Part shown: piece by piece, positions 37,085-45,656 of the stretch
Numbering within the stretch: position 1 is the first letter of the stretch
Layout of the letters: every line of letters starts with the position of its first letter
DNA from: Bacteroidota bacterium
GTDB taxonomy: Bacteria; Bacteroidota; Ignavibacteria; Kryptoniales; JAKASW01
Direction of reading: 5' to 3'
DNA: 64,000 bases
Assembly (NCBI GenBank): GCA_021789975.1
Contig: JAJYIT010000002.1
Coordinates: 1-64,000, forward strand
Position numbers and translations under genes: made by a program
Notes under the pieces: model-generated
Database searches by the model: none
What the model was told of the DNA's origin: nothing
The model's input: only the letters and a program-made list of their open reading frames with translations

Positions 37085-38083
37085 TCACACTATCAACTTA
37101 AATCTATTCAACGCTTTTACGTAGTTGGCGCGTTCGAAAGCTGCAGGATCCACGACCGATTTTTGGCTCATGCTTCCCTTCATCTGTTCGATTGATTCGT
37201 ACTCGTGCTCTTCCATCCACTTAGTCAAATCCGCCAGTACTTTTCCGATATGCTGCGCTCCGTGTTGAAGAAGTGCCGAACACATCATAGTAACGTCGGC
37301 TCCCGCCATCACAAGCTTCAGAACGTCTTCAGCGGTGTGAATCCCGCTTGTAGCAGCCAGGCTTGCGTTGACTTTGCCGTAGGATATGGCGATCCAGCGC
37401 ATCGGGAGTCGATTCGCTGATGAGTCGCTCATCGTAACGCCAGGCGCGACTTCAAGGTGGTCCAAGTCTATATCAGGCTGGTAGAAACGGTTGAACATAA
37501 CAAGTCCGTTCGCTCCGGCCCCGACAAGCCGTTGAAGGACGTTCGACAGCGAGCTAAAGTAAGGGCTGAGCTTCACAGCTACCGGTATGCGAATAGATTC
37601 GCTGACGGCTTTAAGAACATCCAGGTATCGCTCCTCTACTTCATGAGAAGTTAGACGTGGATCGGTGGGAATGTAATAGACATTCAGCTCAACGGCGTCA
37701 GCACCTGCGTCCTCAAAGTGCTTCGCATATTTAATCCATCCTCCCGGCGTTACGCCGTTCAGGCTTGGGATAACCGGTATGCTGAGAGAATCTTTCGCCT
37801 TTCGGAGAAGATCGATATACATGTCAGGCTCCAGGTTGTACTCTTCAGCGTTCGGAAAATAAGAGAGAGCCTCAGCGTAGCTATCCGTTCCATAATGCAG
37901 ATAGTGGTCGAGTTCGGCGCTTTCGTGTACAATCTCCTCCTCGAACAATGAATACATAACAATCGCTGATGCTCCTGCATCTTCGAGTCTTTTCATGCTA
38001 TCGAGGTTTCTCGATAAAGGACTTGCAGATGGCACAATTGGGTTTGTCAGATCGAGACCGAGATATTTCGTCTTCAGATTCAT
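37085..38083 (-). CDS. dihydroorotate dehydrogenase-like flavoprotein
   Basis: A 332-residue FMN barrel of the dihydroorotate dehydrogenase superfamily. It shows [29 protein letters not shown] at the N-terminus, [38 protein letters not shown] and the flavin phosphate motif [19 protein letters not shown]. It differs from the true pyrimidine enzyme in its catalytic surroundings, and in Bacteroidota-related genomes it commonly neighbours pyruvate:ferredoxin oxidoreductase. Here it follows nifJ by 37 bp. An electron-transfer link with PFOR is an inference. Confidence 0.88.
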   Translation of the reverse strand: MNLKTKYLGLDLTNPIVPSASPLSRNLDSMKRLEDAGASAIVMYSLFEEEIVHESAELDHYLHYGTDSYAEALSYFPNAEEYNLEPDMYIDLLRKAKDSLSIPVIPSLNGVTPGGWIKYAKHFEDAGADAVELNVYYIPTDPRLTSHEVEERYLDVLKAVSESIRIPVAVKLSPYFSSLSNVLQRLVGAGANGLVMFNRFYQPDIDLDHLEVAPGVTMSDSSANRLPMRWIAISYGKVNASLAATSGIHTAEDVLKLVMAGADVTMMCSALLQHGAQHIGKVLADLTKWMEEHEYESIEQMKGSMSQKSVVDPAAFERANYVKALNRFKLIV

Positions 38084-38120
38084 TTTATCACTTTCGTTTT
38101 AGTTAGGCATGGTCGCCGCA

Positions 38121-41100
38121 TCAGTTCATGACGGGTGATTTTGTAGATTTGTTTTCACCGTTTCCGCCGGATTGTTGCGGTGCGTATTCCTTCGAAAGTT
38201 GTTCATACATCTTCCATCTTTCATTTACGTCGTCCTGGGCAAGTTCCATCAGGAATTTCACCCTATCAGGATGAGTCCTCTTGAGCATATTGAATCTTGT
38301 TTCCAGCGAAGTGAATTCTTCGACGGAACCTTTCGGCGATTTCGAGTCGAGCCTGAACGGATTCTTACCTTCGTGCTCCAACCTCGGGTCGAACCTAAAC
38401 AGAGGCCAATAGCCGGTATCGACGGCCACTTTCTGGTGTTGTGCTCCAAGAGCCATATCAATTCCGTGCTCTATGCAGTGTGAGTATGCAAGGATGATTG
38501 AAGGCCCGTCGTAGGATTCCGCTTCGAGGAAAGCGCGGACAGTTTGAGCATCGTTAGCGCCCATCGCAACACGTGCAACATAAACGTTACCATACATCAA
38601 CGCCATCAACGAAAGGTCCTTTTTCCGCATCGGTTTTCCCGCAGCTGCAAATTTCGCAACTGCCCCACGGGCTGTCGCTTTTGACATCTGGCCGCCGGTA
38701 TTGGAATAGACCTCGGTATCTAGAACTAACACGTTGACGTTTTTGCCTGACGCCAGGACGTGGTCGAGTCCACCGTAACCTATATCGTATGCCCAACCGT
38801 CTCCACCGATGATCCAGACACTCCGTTTCACAATATTGTCCGCAACGTCAAGAAGGCTGTTCGCTTCCGGCGATTTCATTGCCGCAAGTTTCTCCTTGAG
38901 AACACCGACTCTTCGGCGCTGGTCGTAGATGCCGGACTCGTTCGATTGATCTGCCTCAAGAATTTCTTTGACTAGTTGATCTCCGATTTGGCCCGAGAGC
39001 TTCTTGAGGAGTTCTTTAGCAATCTCTGTCTGTTTATCTATCGACAGTCTCATTCCGAAACCGAATTCCGCGTTGTCTTCGAAAAGCGAGTTGGACCAAG
39101 TGGGACCTCTGCCGTCCTTTGTCACCGTATAAGGAGTGGTTGGGAGATTGCCGCCGTATATCGAGGAGCAACCTGTAGCGTTGGCAACAAGCATCCGATC
39201 TCCGAAGAGTTGAGTAGCTAGTTTGACGTAAGGAGTCTCCCCACATCCGGAGCAGGCACCGGAGTACTCGAATAGGGGCTGGAGGAACTGAGAATCTTTA
39301 ACGTTGTCCAGTCGGATACTTCTGCGATCAACCTCAGGAATGTCGAGGAAGAAGTCGTAGTTGACCTTCTCAGCTTCCCTGATGGGCGGCTGCGGCCTCA
39401 AGTTTATGGCCTTTACCTTAGCTTCCTTTTTGCTCTTCACGGGGCAGAATTCGACGCAGAGACCGCATCCGGTGCAATCTTCAGGAGCAACCTGTAGGGA
39501 ATACTTCATTCCCTTGTGCTCCGCGCTCTTGAAGTCGACGGCCTTGAAAGTAGACGGCGCATTCGACATGTTAGAGGGATCGAACACCTTTGCTCTAATG
39601 GCAGCGTGCGGACATATAACGACGCATTTATTGCATTGGATACAAATCTCCTCTTCCCACACCGGAATCTCAAGTGCAATGTTTCTCTTCTCCCACTCAG
39701 ATGTGCCCGTGGGAAAAGTTCCATCTATCGGCATCGCGCTGACGGGAAGCGTATCTCCCTTCCCTTCGATCATCCTGGCGGTGACTTTCTTGACATATTC
39801 AGGCGCGCGTACCGACACGACCGGCGGCATTTCCGCTGTACTTGTGACCTGGTCAGGCACCTTCACCTCGAAGAGATTCGCAAGCGTCTGATCGACAGCC
39901 AGGAAGTTCTGTTGAACCACCTGGTCACCCTTCCTGCCATAAGTCTTCTTGATCGATTTCTTGATCTGTTCGATTGCCTGTTCGCGCGGTAACACTCCGG
40001 AAATTGCAAAGAAGCAGGTCTGCATAATCGTATTGATCCTGCTTCCCATGTTAGTCTGTCGCGCGACTTTATACGCATCGATAACATAGAACTTAAGATG
40101 CTTATCGATGATCTGTTTCTGTATTTGTCTCGGCAGTTTGTCCCAGACCTTATCGGGACCGTAGATGCTGTTCAACAGGAAGACTCCGCCGGAAGCGGCC
40201 TTTTCAAGGACATCGAACTTCTCCACGAAGAACCACTGGTGGCAGGCGACAAAGTTAGCTCTGTTGATTAGGTAAGTGGAATGAATCGGTCTTGGCCCAA
40301 AGCGGAGGTGAGAAACTGTCTGAGATCCGGATTTCTTCGAATCGTAGACGAAATACCCTTGTGCATAGAAGTCTGTTTCGCCGCCGATGATCTTGATTGA
40401 GTTCTTGTTGGCACCAACTGTACCGTCGGCCCCCAGTCCATAGAACATGCCTCTGAAGACGTCATCCGGTTCCGTGTCGAACGAATCATCATATTCAAGA
40501 CTCGTATTTGTAACATCGTCGACTATGCCGACTGTGAAATGGTTCTTCGCTTTCTGTTTGCTCAACTCATCGAAGACTGCTTTTACCATCGCAGGTGTAA
40601 ACTCTTTTGATGAGAGTCCATACCTTCCCCCGATTACTTTCGGCATCGAAGAAAATGGGAGTGTACCGGCTGCGTTCATTTCCGCAAGGGCGGTTACGAC
40701 ATCTGCGTACAGAGGCTCGCCCGTGGCGCCCGGCTCTTTTGTGCGGTCGAGCACCGCAATTCCTTTTACAGACTTTGGCAATGCGTCGACAAAGGCTTCT
40801 ACGGAAAATGGTCTGAAAAGTCTAACCTTTATAAGTCCGACTTTCTCTCCCTTCGCATTCAGGTACTCGACAGTCTCGTGCACAGTTTCGGCACCTGACC
40901 CCATTATTATGATTACCTTCTCTGCCTCCGGTGATCCGACATACTGAAACAAATGATATTCGCGGCCAACCACTTTTGCGAATCTATCCATTACTGACTG
41001 GACTATTGCCGGACATGCTTCATAGAACTTGTTTATCGTTTCTCTCGCCTGGAAGAACACGTCAGGGTTTTGCGCCGATCCGCGGAGAACGGGATGGTCG

Positions 41101-41774
41101 GGTGATAGTGCGCGTTCACGGTGCTTCCTAATCAGTTCATCACTCACGAGCGCTCGCATCTGTGCGTCACTCATCTGTTGGATTTTAAGCACCTCATGAG
41201 ATGTCCTGAAGCCGTCAAAGAAATGGAGAAACGGGACACGTGCTTCGAGAGTAGCTGCCTGAGCAATCAAAGCGAAGTCATTCACTTCCTGCACCGAATT
41301 GGATGCGAGCATTGCAAACCCGGTAGGTCTTGCTGCCATCACGTCGCCGTGATCTCCGAAAATGGATAACGCGTGGCTGGCAACCGTGCGAGCTGCGATA
41401 TGGAATACCGTTGAGGTCAACTCACCGGCAATCTTAAACATATTCGGAATCATCAGGAGCAGTCCCTGGGAGGCGGTGAATGTAGTCGTCAGGGCTCCTG
41501 CCTGCAGTGAACCATGAACCGCACCGGAGGCACCGCCTTCGCTTTGCAGCTCAGCCACCAGGGGGATTGTCCCCCATAAGTTCGGCCTGCTCTGTGCCGA
41601 CCACTCATCTGACCACTCACCCATCGGCGAGGAAGGTGTGATTGGATAAATCGCTATGACCTCGTTGAGTTTGTGAGCTACAAAAGCGGCCGCTTCGTTG
41701 CCATCGATGGTAGCAACACTCACCGTGGAGGCTGACTGTTTGTCCTCTCCATCGGTTTTATTGTCTTCTGCCAT
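38121..41774 (-). CDS. nifJ: pyruvate:ferredoxin (flavodoxin) oxidoreductase
   Basis: Oxidises pyruvate to acetyl-CoA and CO2 with reduction of ferredoxin. The single polypeptide (1217 residues from the ATG at 41774, preceded by AGGAATAG) contains the pyruvate-binding domains and two ferredoxin motifs: CIQCNKCVVICPH beginning at residue 711, and CTGCGLCVEFCP near 767. An iron-sulfur ligand set CSGCGETPY follows, then the thiamine diphosphate motif GDGWAYDIGYGG near 986 with EVYSNTGGQMSKAT. The longer frame to 41852 has no family resemblance. Expressed with the dihydroorotate-dehydrogenase-like gene, it marks anaerobic or facultative metabolism. Confidence 0.96.
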   Translation of the reverse strand: MAEDNKTDGEDKQSASTVSVATIDGNEAAAFVAHKLNEVIAIYPITPSSPMGEWSDEWSAQSRPNLWGTIPLVAELQSEGGASGAVHGSLQAGALTTTFTASQGLLLMIPNMFKIAGELTSTVFHIAARTVASHALSIFGDHGDVMAARPTGFAMLASNSVQEVNDFALIAQAATLEARVPFLHFFDGFRTSHEVLKIQQMSDAQMRALVSDELIRKHRERALSPDHPVLRGSAQNPDVFFQARETINKFYEACPAIVQSVMDRFAKVVGREYHLFQYVGSPEAEKVIIIMGSGAETVHETVEYLNAKGEKVGLIKVRLFRPFSVEAFVDALPKSVKGIAVLDRTKEPGATGEPLYADVVTALAEMNAAGTLPFSSMPKVIGGRYGLSSKEFTPAMVKAVFDELSKQKAKNHFTVGIVDDVTNTSLEYDDSFDTEPDDVFRGMFYGLGADGTVGANKNSIKIIGGETDFYAQGYFVYDSKKSGSQTVSHLRFGPRPIHSTYLINRANFVACHQWFFVEKFDVLEKAASGGVFLLNSIYGPDKVWDKLPRQIQKQIIDKHLKFYVIDAYKVARQTNMGSRINTIMQTCFFAISGVLPREQAIEQIKKSIKKTYGRKGDQVVQQNFLAVDQTLANLFEVKVPDQVTSTAEMPPVVSVRAPEYVKKVTARMIEGKGDTLPVSAMPIDGTFPTGTSEWEKRNIALEIPVWEEEICIQCNKCVVICPHAAIRAKVFDPSNMSNAPSTFKAVDFKSAEHKGMKYSLQVAPEDCTGCGLCVEFCPVKSKKEAKVKAINLRPQPPIREAEKVNYDFFLDIPEVDRRSIRLDNVKDSQFLQPLFEYSGACSGCGETPYVKLATQLFGDRMLVANATGCSSIYGGNLPTTPYTVTKDGRGPTWSNSLFEDNAEFGFGMRLSIDKQTEIAKELLKKLSGQIGDQLVKEILEADQSNESGIYDQRRRVGVLKEKLAAMKSPEANSLLDVADNIVKRSVWIIGGDGWAYDIGYGGLDHVLASGKNVNVLVLDTEVYSNTGGQMSKATARGAVAKFAAAGKPMRKKDLSLMALMYGNVYVARVAMGANDAQTVRAFLEAESYDGPSIILAYSHCIEHGIDMALGAQHQKVAVDTGYWPLFRFDPRLEHEGKNPFRLDSKSPKGSVEEFTSLETRFNMLKRTHPDRVKFLMELAQDDVNERWKMYEQLSKEYAPQQSGGNGENKSTKSPVMN

Positions 41775-41911
41775 TTCTATTCCTTTTTTCGTATTGATTA
41801 GAGTAAACCTGGACGGTGAGAATCGTGCAAAATAGATGCCGATCCGAACCAATCATAAGCGCTTGAAAATCAATCAACTACAACCACAAAAATGCCCATT
41901 TACAGATTGAG

Positions 41912-41950
41912 GCGGTATTCTGCCCCATGAAAGTGCAGAATTAGTTCCGC
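41912..41950. repeat. inverted repeat upstream of nifJ
   Basis: ATTCTGC (41917-41923) pairs with GCAGAAT (41935-41941), with outer GCGG/CCGC arms at 41912-41915 and 41947-41950. It lies about 140 bp upstream of the nifJ start. No T-run follows, so an operator or leader hairpin is more likely than a terminator. Confidence 0.5.
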
Positions 41951-41982
41951 ACCGATTAATATTGTGACCGACAAAGTGGAGG

Positions 41983-42014
41983 AAAAAAAACGTCCCGTCG
42001 GAGGGCGGGACGTT
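41983..42014 (-). terminator. rho-independent terminator after the TonB-dependent receptor
   Basis: On the minus strand AACGTCCCG / CGGGACGTT form a nine-base-pair stem around GCCCTCCGA-type loop bases, followed by a run of eight T. It lies 30 bp after the receptor stop and insulates nifJ. Confidence 0.9.
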
Positions 42015-42044
42015 TCATCATGCGCTTGTTAAGCGATCGTCAGA

Positions 42045-45000
42045 TTAGAAGTTATACCTCACTCCAAGCTGCATTTGCCAGCGAGAATAGAATGAGTCCG
42101 GTGACCATGGTACACCGCCTCTTGGGAGCGAGAGCGCAAAAGCCGGTTGTCCTGAAGCATTCATTCCTTCATAATTCAAGAGAGTATAAGTTCCGTAGGG
42201 AACCGTCTCTATGTAGCCCCAGTTATGGTCAAGCAGGTTTAGGAAGTTCAGAACGTCTAGAGTGAACTCTATATTCTGACCGGCAACCGTCGGGATATCC
42301 TCTGCCAACCGAAGATTCAGTTGATTCTGCCAGGGAGACCGACCACCGTTGCGCGGGACGATTTGGCCCTGGTACTTACTCAGATATGGGTCGCCGTTTA
42401 TGTAGTCAGCGAGCTGAGTATAACTGGACTGTGGTGCCGGCACCCACTGCCCGTTCTGCTTGACCACTAGATTAATATCGCCACCCGGTGCGACGTTTTT
42501 CGGATCGTATATCAGATCGTTCTGGTTGTTACCGTCACCATTTACGTCACCATAGTAAATGTAGGAAAACGGACTCCCGGATTGCCCTGAATAGAAGAGC
42601 GAAATTGTCGTCGCGAAACCAGGACCATAATTGACCGTCTCAGAAACCGATGCCACCACCCGGCTTGGAACACTGAAGTCTGAAACCGCTAAGGGCGGAT
42701 CATTCGGGTTTCCGGGGACCGGATTGTAAACAAATTGCGATATTGCTTGTGTGGATGTCACCGCGTTTTGATCATAAGACCGGCTGTATGTATATGATAA
42801 ATCCAAGAAGAGCTGGTCATTCACTCCAGATTTCAGCAGTGAAAAGATGCCTCTCCCAAACTGTCTCTGCAACGAAGCCGTTAAGTCGTACTCATAAGGC
42901 TTGTTGGTGTTTGTCATATAAACGACGTTAGTGTAATTCGTGCTGACCTTGTTGTAGTTCCAGTTGTAATTATAGAGACCCGGCTTCGGAGTTCCGAAAA
43001 AGGGCCTGTTGTCAACGCCAGGCCACAATTGCTGCCCCGTCGCCTGTAAGTTGAGATCCTGGTACAGAACGTCGTTCAATGACTGACTGAATATCCCTTC
43101 CAGTGTTCCGACAACTCCAAACGCAAGTTGATGGTCAACCGCTAGATCTACTCTGAAGACCTGAGGCATCTTGAAGTTGTTCGACGTCAGGTCAATCTCT
43201 GTGGTCGGAATAGGAGCAAGTAGAGAATCGACAGGAATGCCACCGCCCGGTCTCGGTTGATCCAAGGGATTAGAAGTGAAGAATCCTCCTGGCAAATCGT
43301 AGGCACTGAGGCGGTTGATGTTAACTCCTGTATTGCTATACTGGTTGGAGAGCCAAACATATGGTACACGTCCTGTAAAGACTCCGGCTCCTCCCCTTAT
43401 GATTGTGCTTCTGTCTCCACTCACGTCCCAATTGATTCCCAATCGCGGAGATAGGAGAGGAGTTGCTTTCGGAGTCTGATCAGTCTTCAAACCCATCGAG
43501 GCGAAGGTCTGGTCAAAAGCAGGATTGTTCAGCGGCTTGTCGGGGAAGGTTGGAATGTCTAACCTCAGGCCGTAAGTCAACTTGAAATTGGAAGTTATGT
43601 TCCATTCATCCTGAGCATACACTCCGTACTGGACCGCATTCCACTTGGCTCTAGGCTGATTGACTCCAGGCAGATTGGAATAGTCATACTGGTAATTGTA
43701 AGGCTTGCCGGCTGCGAAGTCGCTAAGACTGTTGAAAAGATAGAAGCCGTAGAAATCTCTGAGGAAAAGGTTGTTGAATCCAAATAACTCGTCGTGCGTC
43801 CCGAAGGTCAGTAGATGGCTGCCGAGCGACACCGACAAATTATCGGTCAATTCCCAGATATCCTGGCTAAGAGCGTTCGCGCCTGAAAATTGTTCTGTCC
43901 CGGCCACAAGCATCCCGCCATTAGGAAGTGATGGATCTTTTACTTCGATCATTGGGAACACGGGTCCCGGTACAACTCTGGTGTCACGGATCGATGTGTA
44001 TCCTGCTATCAATTCGTTTGACAAAATTGGACTGAACGTGCTATTCAACTGAGCAAGTATTGAGTTTGTCTTGTCGTTGAAAGTGTATTCGCTTCCCGAA
44101 TAATAAAGCTCAGAGCTCGTTCTGGTCAAGTTGTCTTCGTTGGCATCGACAAAGTTATCGCGAATCGTGAGCTTGTTCATCTCATCGATATTGTAGTCAA
44201 TCCTGGCGAAAATCTTGTTAGAGGGGGTGAGCAGCGTGTAGGTGTTGATCGACCCCGGATTATATCCATACTTTGCGAGGACACTTTGGAACTCTTGTGT
44301 TGCCGAGCTTGGTGGATTCATTACGTCGTAAAGCGGTTGACGCTCGCGCGTAATTTCACCGTTCACAAAGAAAAAGAGCTTATCCCTCATGATGGGACCG
44401 CCAACCCTGAACCCCGTCTGAACGTTACTGAAGGTCGGGTAAGGCTTCTTGTACACATCAGGACTCGTACCGACGAAATTTTGATTCTGGCCAAAAAAGT
44501 AGAGTGAACCCGTGTAAGTGTTCGTTCCGCTTCTCGTGATGGCATTTATTTCGCCCCCTGTAAATCCGCCCTGCCTAACATCAAACGGAGCCATGGTAAC
44601 CTGGAATTCCTGGATGGCATCAAGGCTGATAGGTGTTGTGCCGGCCTGACCTCCCGGCGTACCGCTTGAAGGAAGACCGAAGAGATCGTTGTAATTCGCA
44701 CCGTCGATCTCGATGTTGTTGTACTTTTCGTTTCTTCCGAGGGATGAGTTGCCTCCACCATAGCCAACCATCTGTGGAGATAGGTCGACAAAATCCTGAA
44801 AACTTCTTGTGATCGTTGGGAAATCGTTGATATACTTCTTCGATACGATAGTTGCGGCGCCCGTACGGTTTGTATTCATCAGCGCATTTCGCTCTGCGAT
44901 TATCTCGACGCCGCCGACGTTAACTGCTTGTTCGGTGAGTTTGAAATTAAGTTCTAGGTTCTGGCCAATCTCAAGGCTGGCGACTCGCACTTCCTGCGTC

Positions 45001-45266
45001 TTGTAACCGACTTCGGAAACTGTGATTACATAGGGGCCGCCTACCCTCATGCCTCGAACGAAATAGCGGCCGTCAACTTGCGTGCTGGTTCCGTATTTCG
45101 TTCCCGATGGAGTATGAATGGCCATGACCGTCGCACCCGGTATTGCTTGACCATGTGTGTCTGTAACGACACCGCTGATCGAAGCCGTTGTTACACCTTG
45201 AGCAAGTACAGAAACCGGTAATGATAACAAAAGAGTGAACTGAATGATCCTTAGCAAACCCCGCAT
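42045..45266 (-). CDS. TonB-dependent outer-membrane receptor with carboxypeptidase-like regulatory domain
   Basis: A 1073-residue outer-membrane transporter. It has a signal peptide (LLSLPVSVLAQG), a CarboxypepD_reg-like domain at about 27-110 (ISGVVTDTHGQAIPGATVMA, VDGRYFVRGMRVGG) and a plug domain (VGGVEIIAERNALM, IDGANYNDLFGL). A long beta-barrel ends in WQMQLGVRYNF with the terminal phenylalanine needed for Bam insertion. It resembles Oar-type receptors more than SusC, and no SusD gene is adjacent. A triple 11-bp repeat like the one before pstC lies 156 bp upstream, suggesting phosphate control. Confidence 0.93.
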   Translation of the reverse strand: MRGLLRIIQFTLLLSLPVSVLAQGVTTASISGVVTDTHGQAIPGATVMAIHTPSGTKYGTSTQVDGRYFVRGMRVGGPYVITVSEVGYKTQEVRVASLEIGQNLELNFKLTEQAVNVGGVEIIAERNALMNTNRTGAATIVSKKYINDFPTITRSFQDFVDLSPQMVGYGGGNSSLGRNEKYNNIEIDGANYNDLFGLPSSGTPGGQAGTTPISLDAIQEFQVTMAPFDVRQGGFTGGEINAITRSGTNTYTGSLYFFGQNQNFVGTSPDVYKKPYPTFSNVQTGFRVGGPIMRDKLFFFVNGEITRERQPLYDVMNPPSSATQEFQSVLAKYGYNPGSINTYTLLTPSNKIFARIDYNIDEMNKLTIRDNFVDANEDNLTRTSSELYYSGSEYTFNDKTNSILAQLNSTFSPILSNELIAGYTSIRDTRVVPGPVFPMIEVKDPSLPNGGMLVAGTEQFSGANALSQDIWELTDNLSVSLGSHLLTFGTHDELFGFNNLFLRDFYGFYLFNSLSDFAAGKPYNYQYDYSNLPGVNQPRAKWNAVQYGVYAQDEWNITSNFKLTYGLRLDIPTFPDKPLNNPAFDQTFASMGLKTDQTPKATPLLSPRLGINWDVSGDRSTIIRGGAGVFTGRVPYVWLSNQYSNTGVNINRLSAYDLPGGFFTSNPLDQPRPGGGIPVDSLLAPIPTTEIDLTSNNFKMPQVFRVDLAVDHQLAFGVVGTLEGIFSQSLNDVLYQDLNLQATGQQLWPGVDNRPFFGTPKPGLYNYNWNYNKVSTNYTNVVYMTNTNKPYEYDLTASLQRQFGRGIFSLLKSGVNDQLFLDLSYTYSRSYDQNAVTSTQAISQFVYNPVPGNPNDPPLAVSDFSVPSRVVASVSETVNYGPGFATTISLFYSGQSGSPFSYIYYGDVNGDGNNQNDLIYDPKNVAPGGDINLVVKQNGQWVPAPQSSYTQLADYINGDPYLSKYQGQIVPRNGGRSPWQNQLNLRLAEDIPTVAGQNIEFTLDVLNFLNLLDHNWGYIETVPYGTYTLLNYEGMNASGQPAFALSLPRGGVPWSPDSFYSRWQMQLGVRYNF

Positions 45267-45656
45267 ATACTACTCCTTTCCGCTTGTGCTTTCTGTTTGA
45301 TAGATAAAGGATTGGGGAAATTCGTTCTTGGGGACGACGCGGTAAGCCAATGGTTATGTAACTGACACACCGTGCTCTCTGCATCACTTCCACCACGGGA
45401 AAAAAGTTAGCGCACGCTTCAGTCAAAAGCAAGTTAAGTTAGAGTTAAGAAGTCCACTCCATTTGTTTAGTGTCCGGACCAGATGAGCTATCCAGGGAAA
45501 CTGCTCGGAGATCCGCGAGCGATTTCCTTCAAGAATCAAGAGGTTGCCGACCGAGTGCACCGAGATGTCCCTGGCGGAACGTCGGACTCTTTCTCGACAG
45601 CCTCTTTATGAATTCAGATTCTTCCTATTTAGCGCGCCAAGTATTTACATCTCCCT
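45267..45656. other. receptor upstream region with Pho-box-like repeats
   Basis: The 390 bp between the M1 aminopeptidase and the TonB-dependent receptor hold no gene. It contains an 8-bp GTCCGGAC palindrome at 45472-45479 and the triple repeat at 45422-45448. An AAAGGAG ribosome site lies just before the receptor start (45270s). Confidence 0.6.
45422..45448 (-). promoter_or_regulatory. PhoB/PhoP-type box upstream of the TonB-dependent receptor (predicted)
   Basis: On the plus strand GTCAA (45422), GTTAA (45433) and GTTAA (45444) recur at exactly 11-bp spacing; read in the direction of the receptor gene they are TTAAC, TTAAC, TTGAC. Direct repeats of one helical turn are the binding pattern of phosphate response regulators, and TTAACA is the PhoP half-site in Gram-positives. 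The same pattern, with four copies, precedes pstC. Confidence 0.5.
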
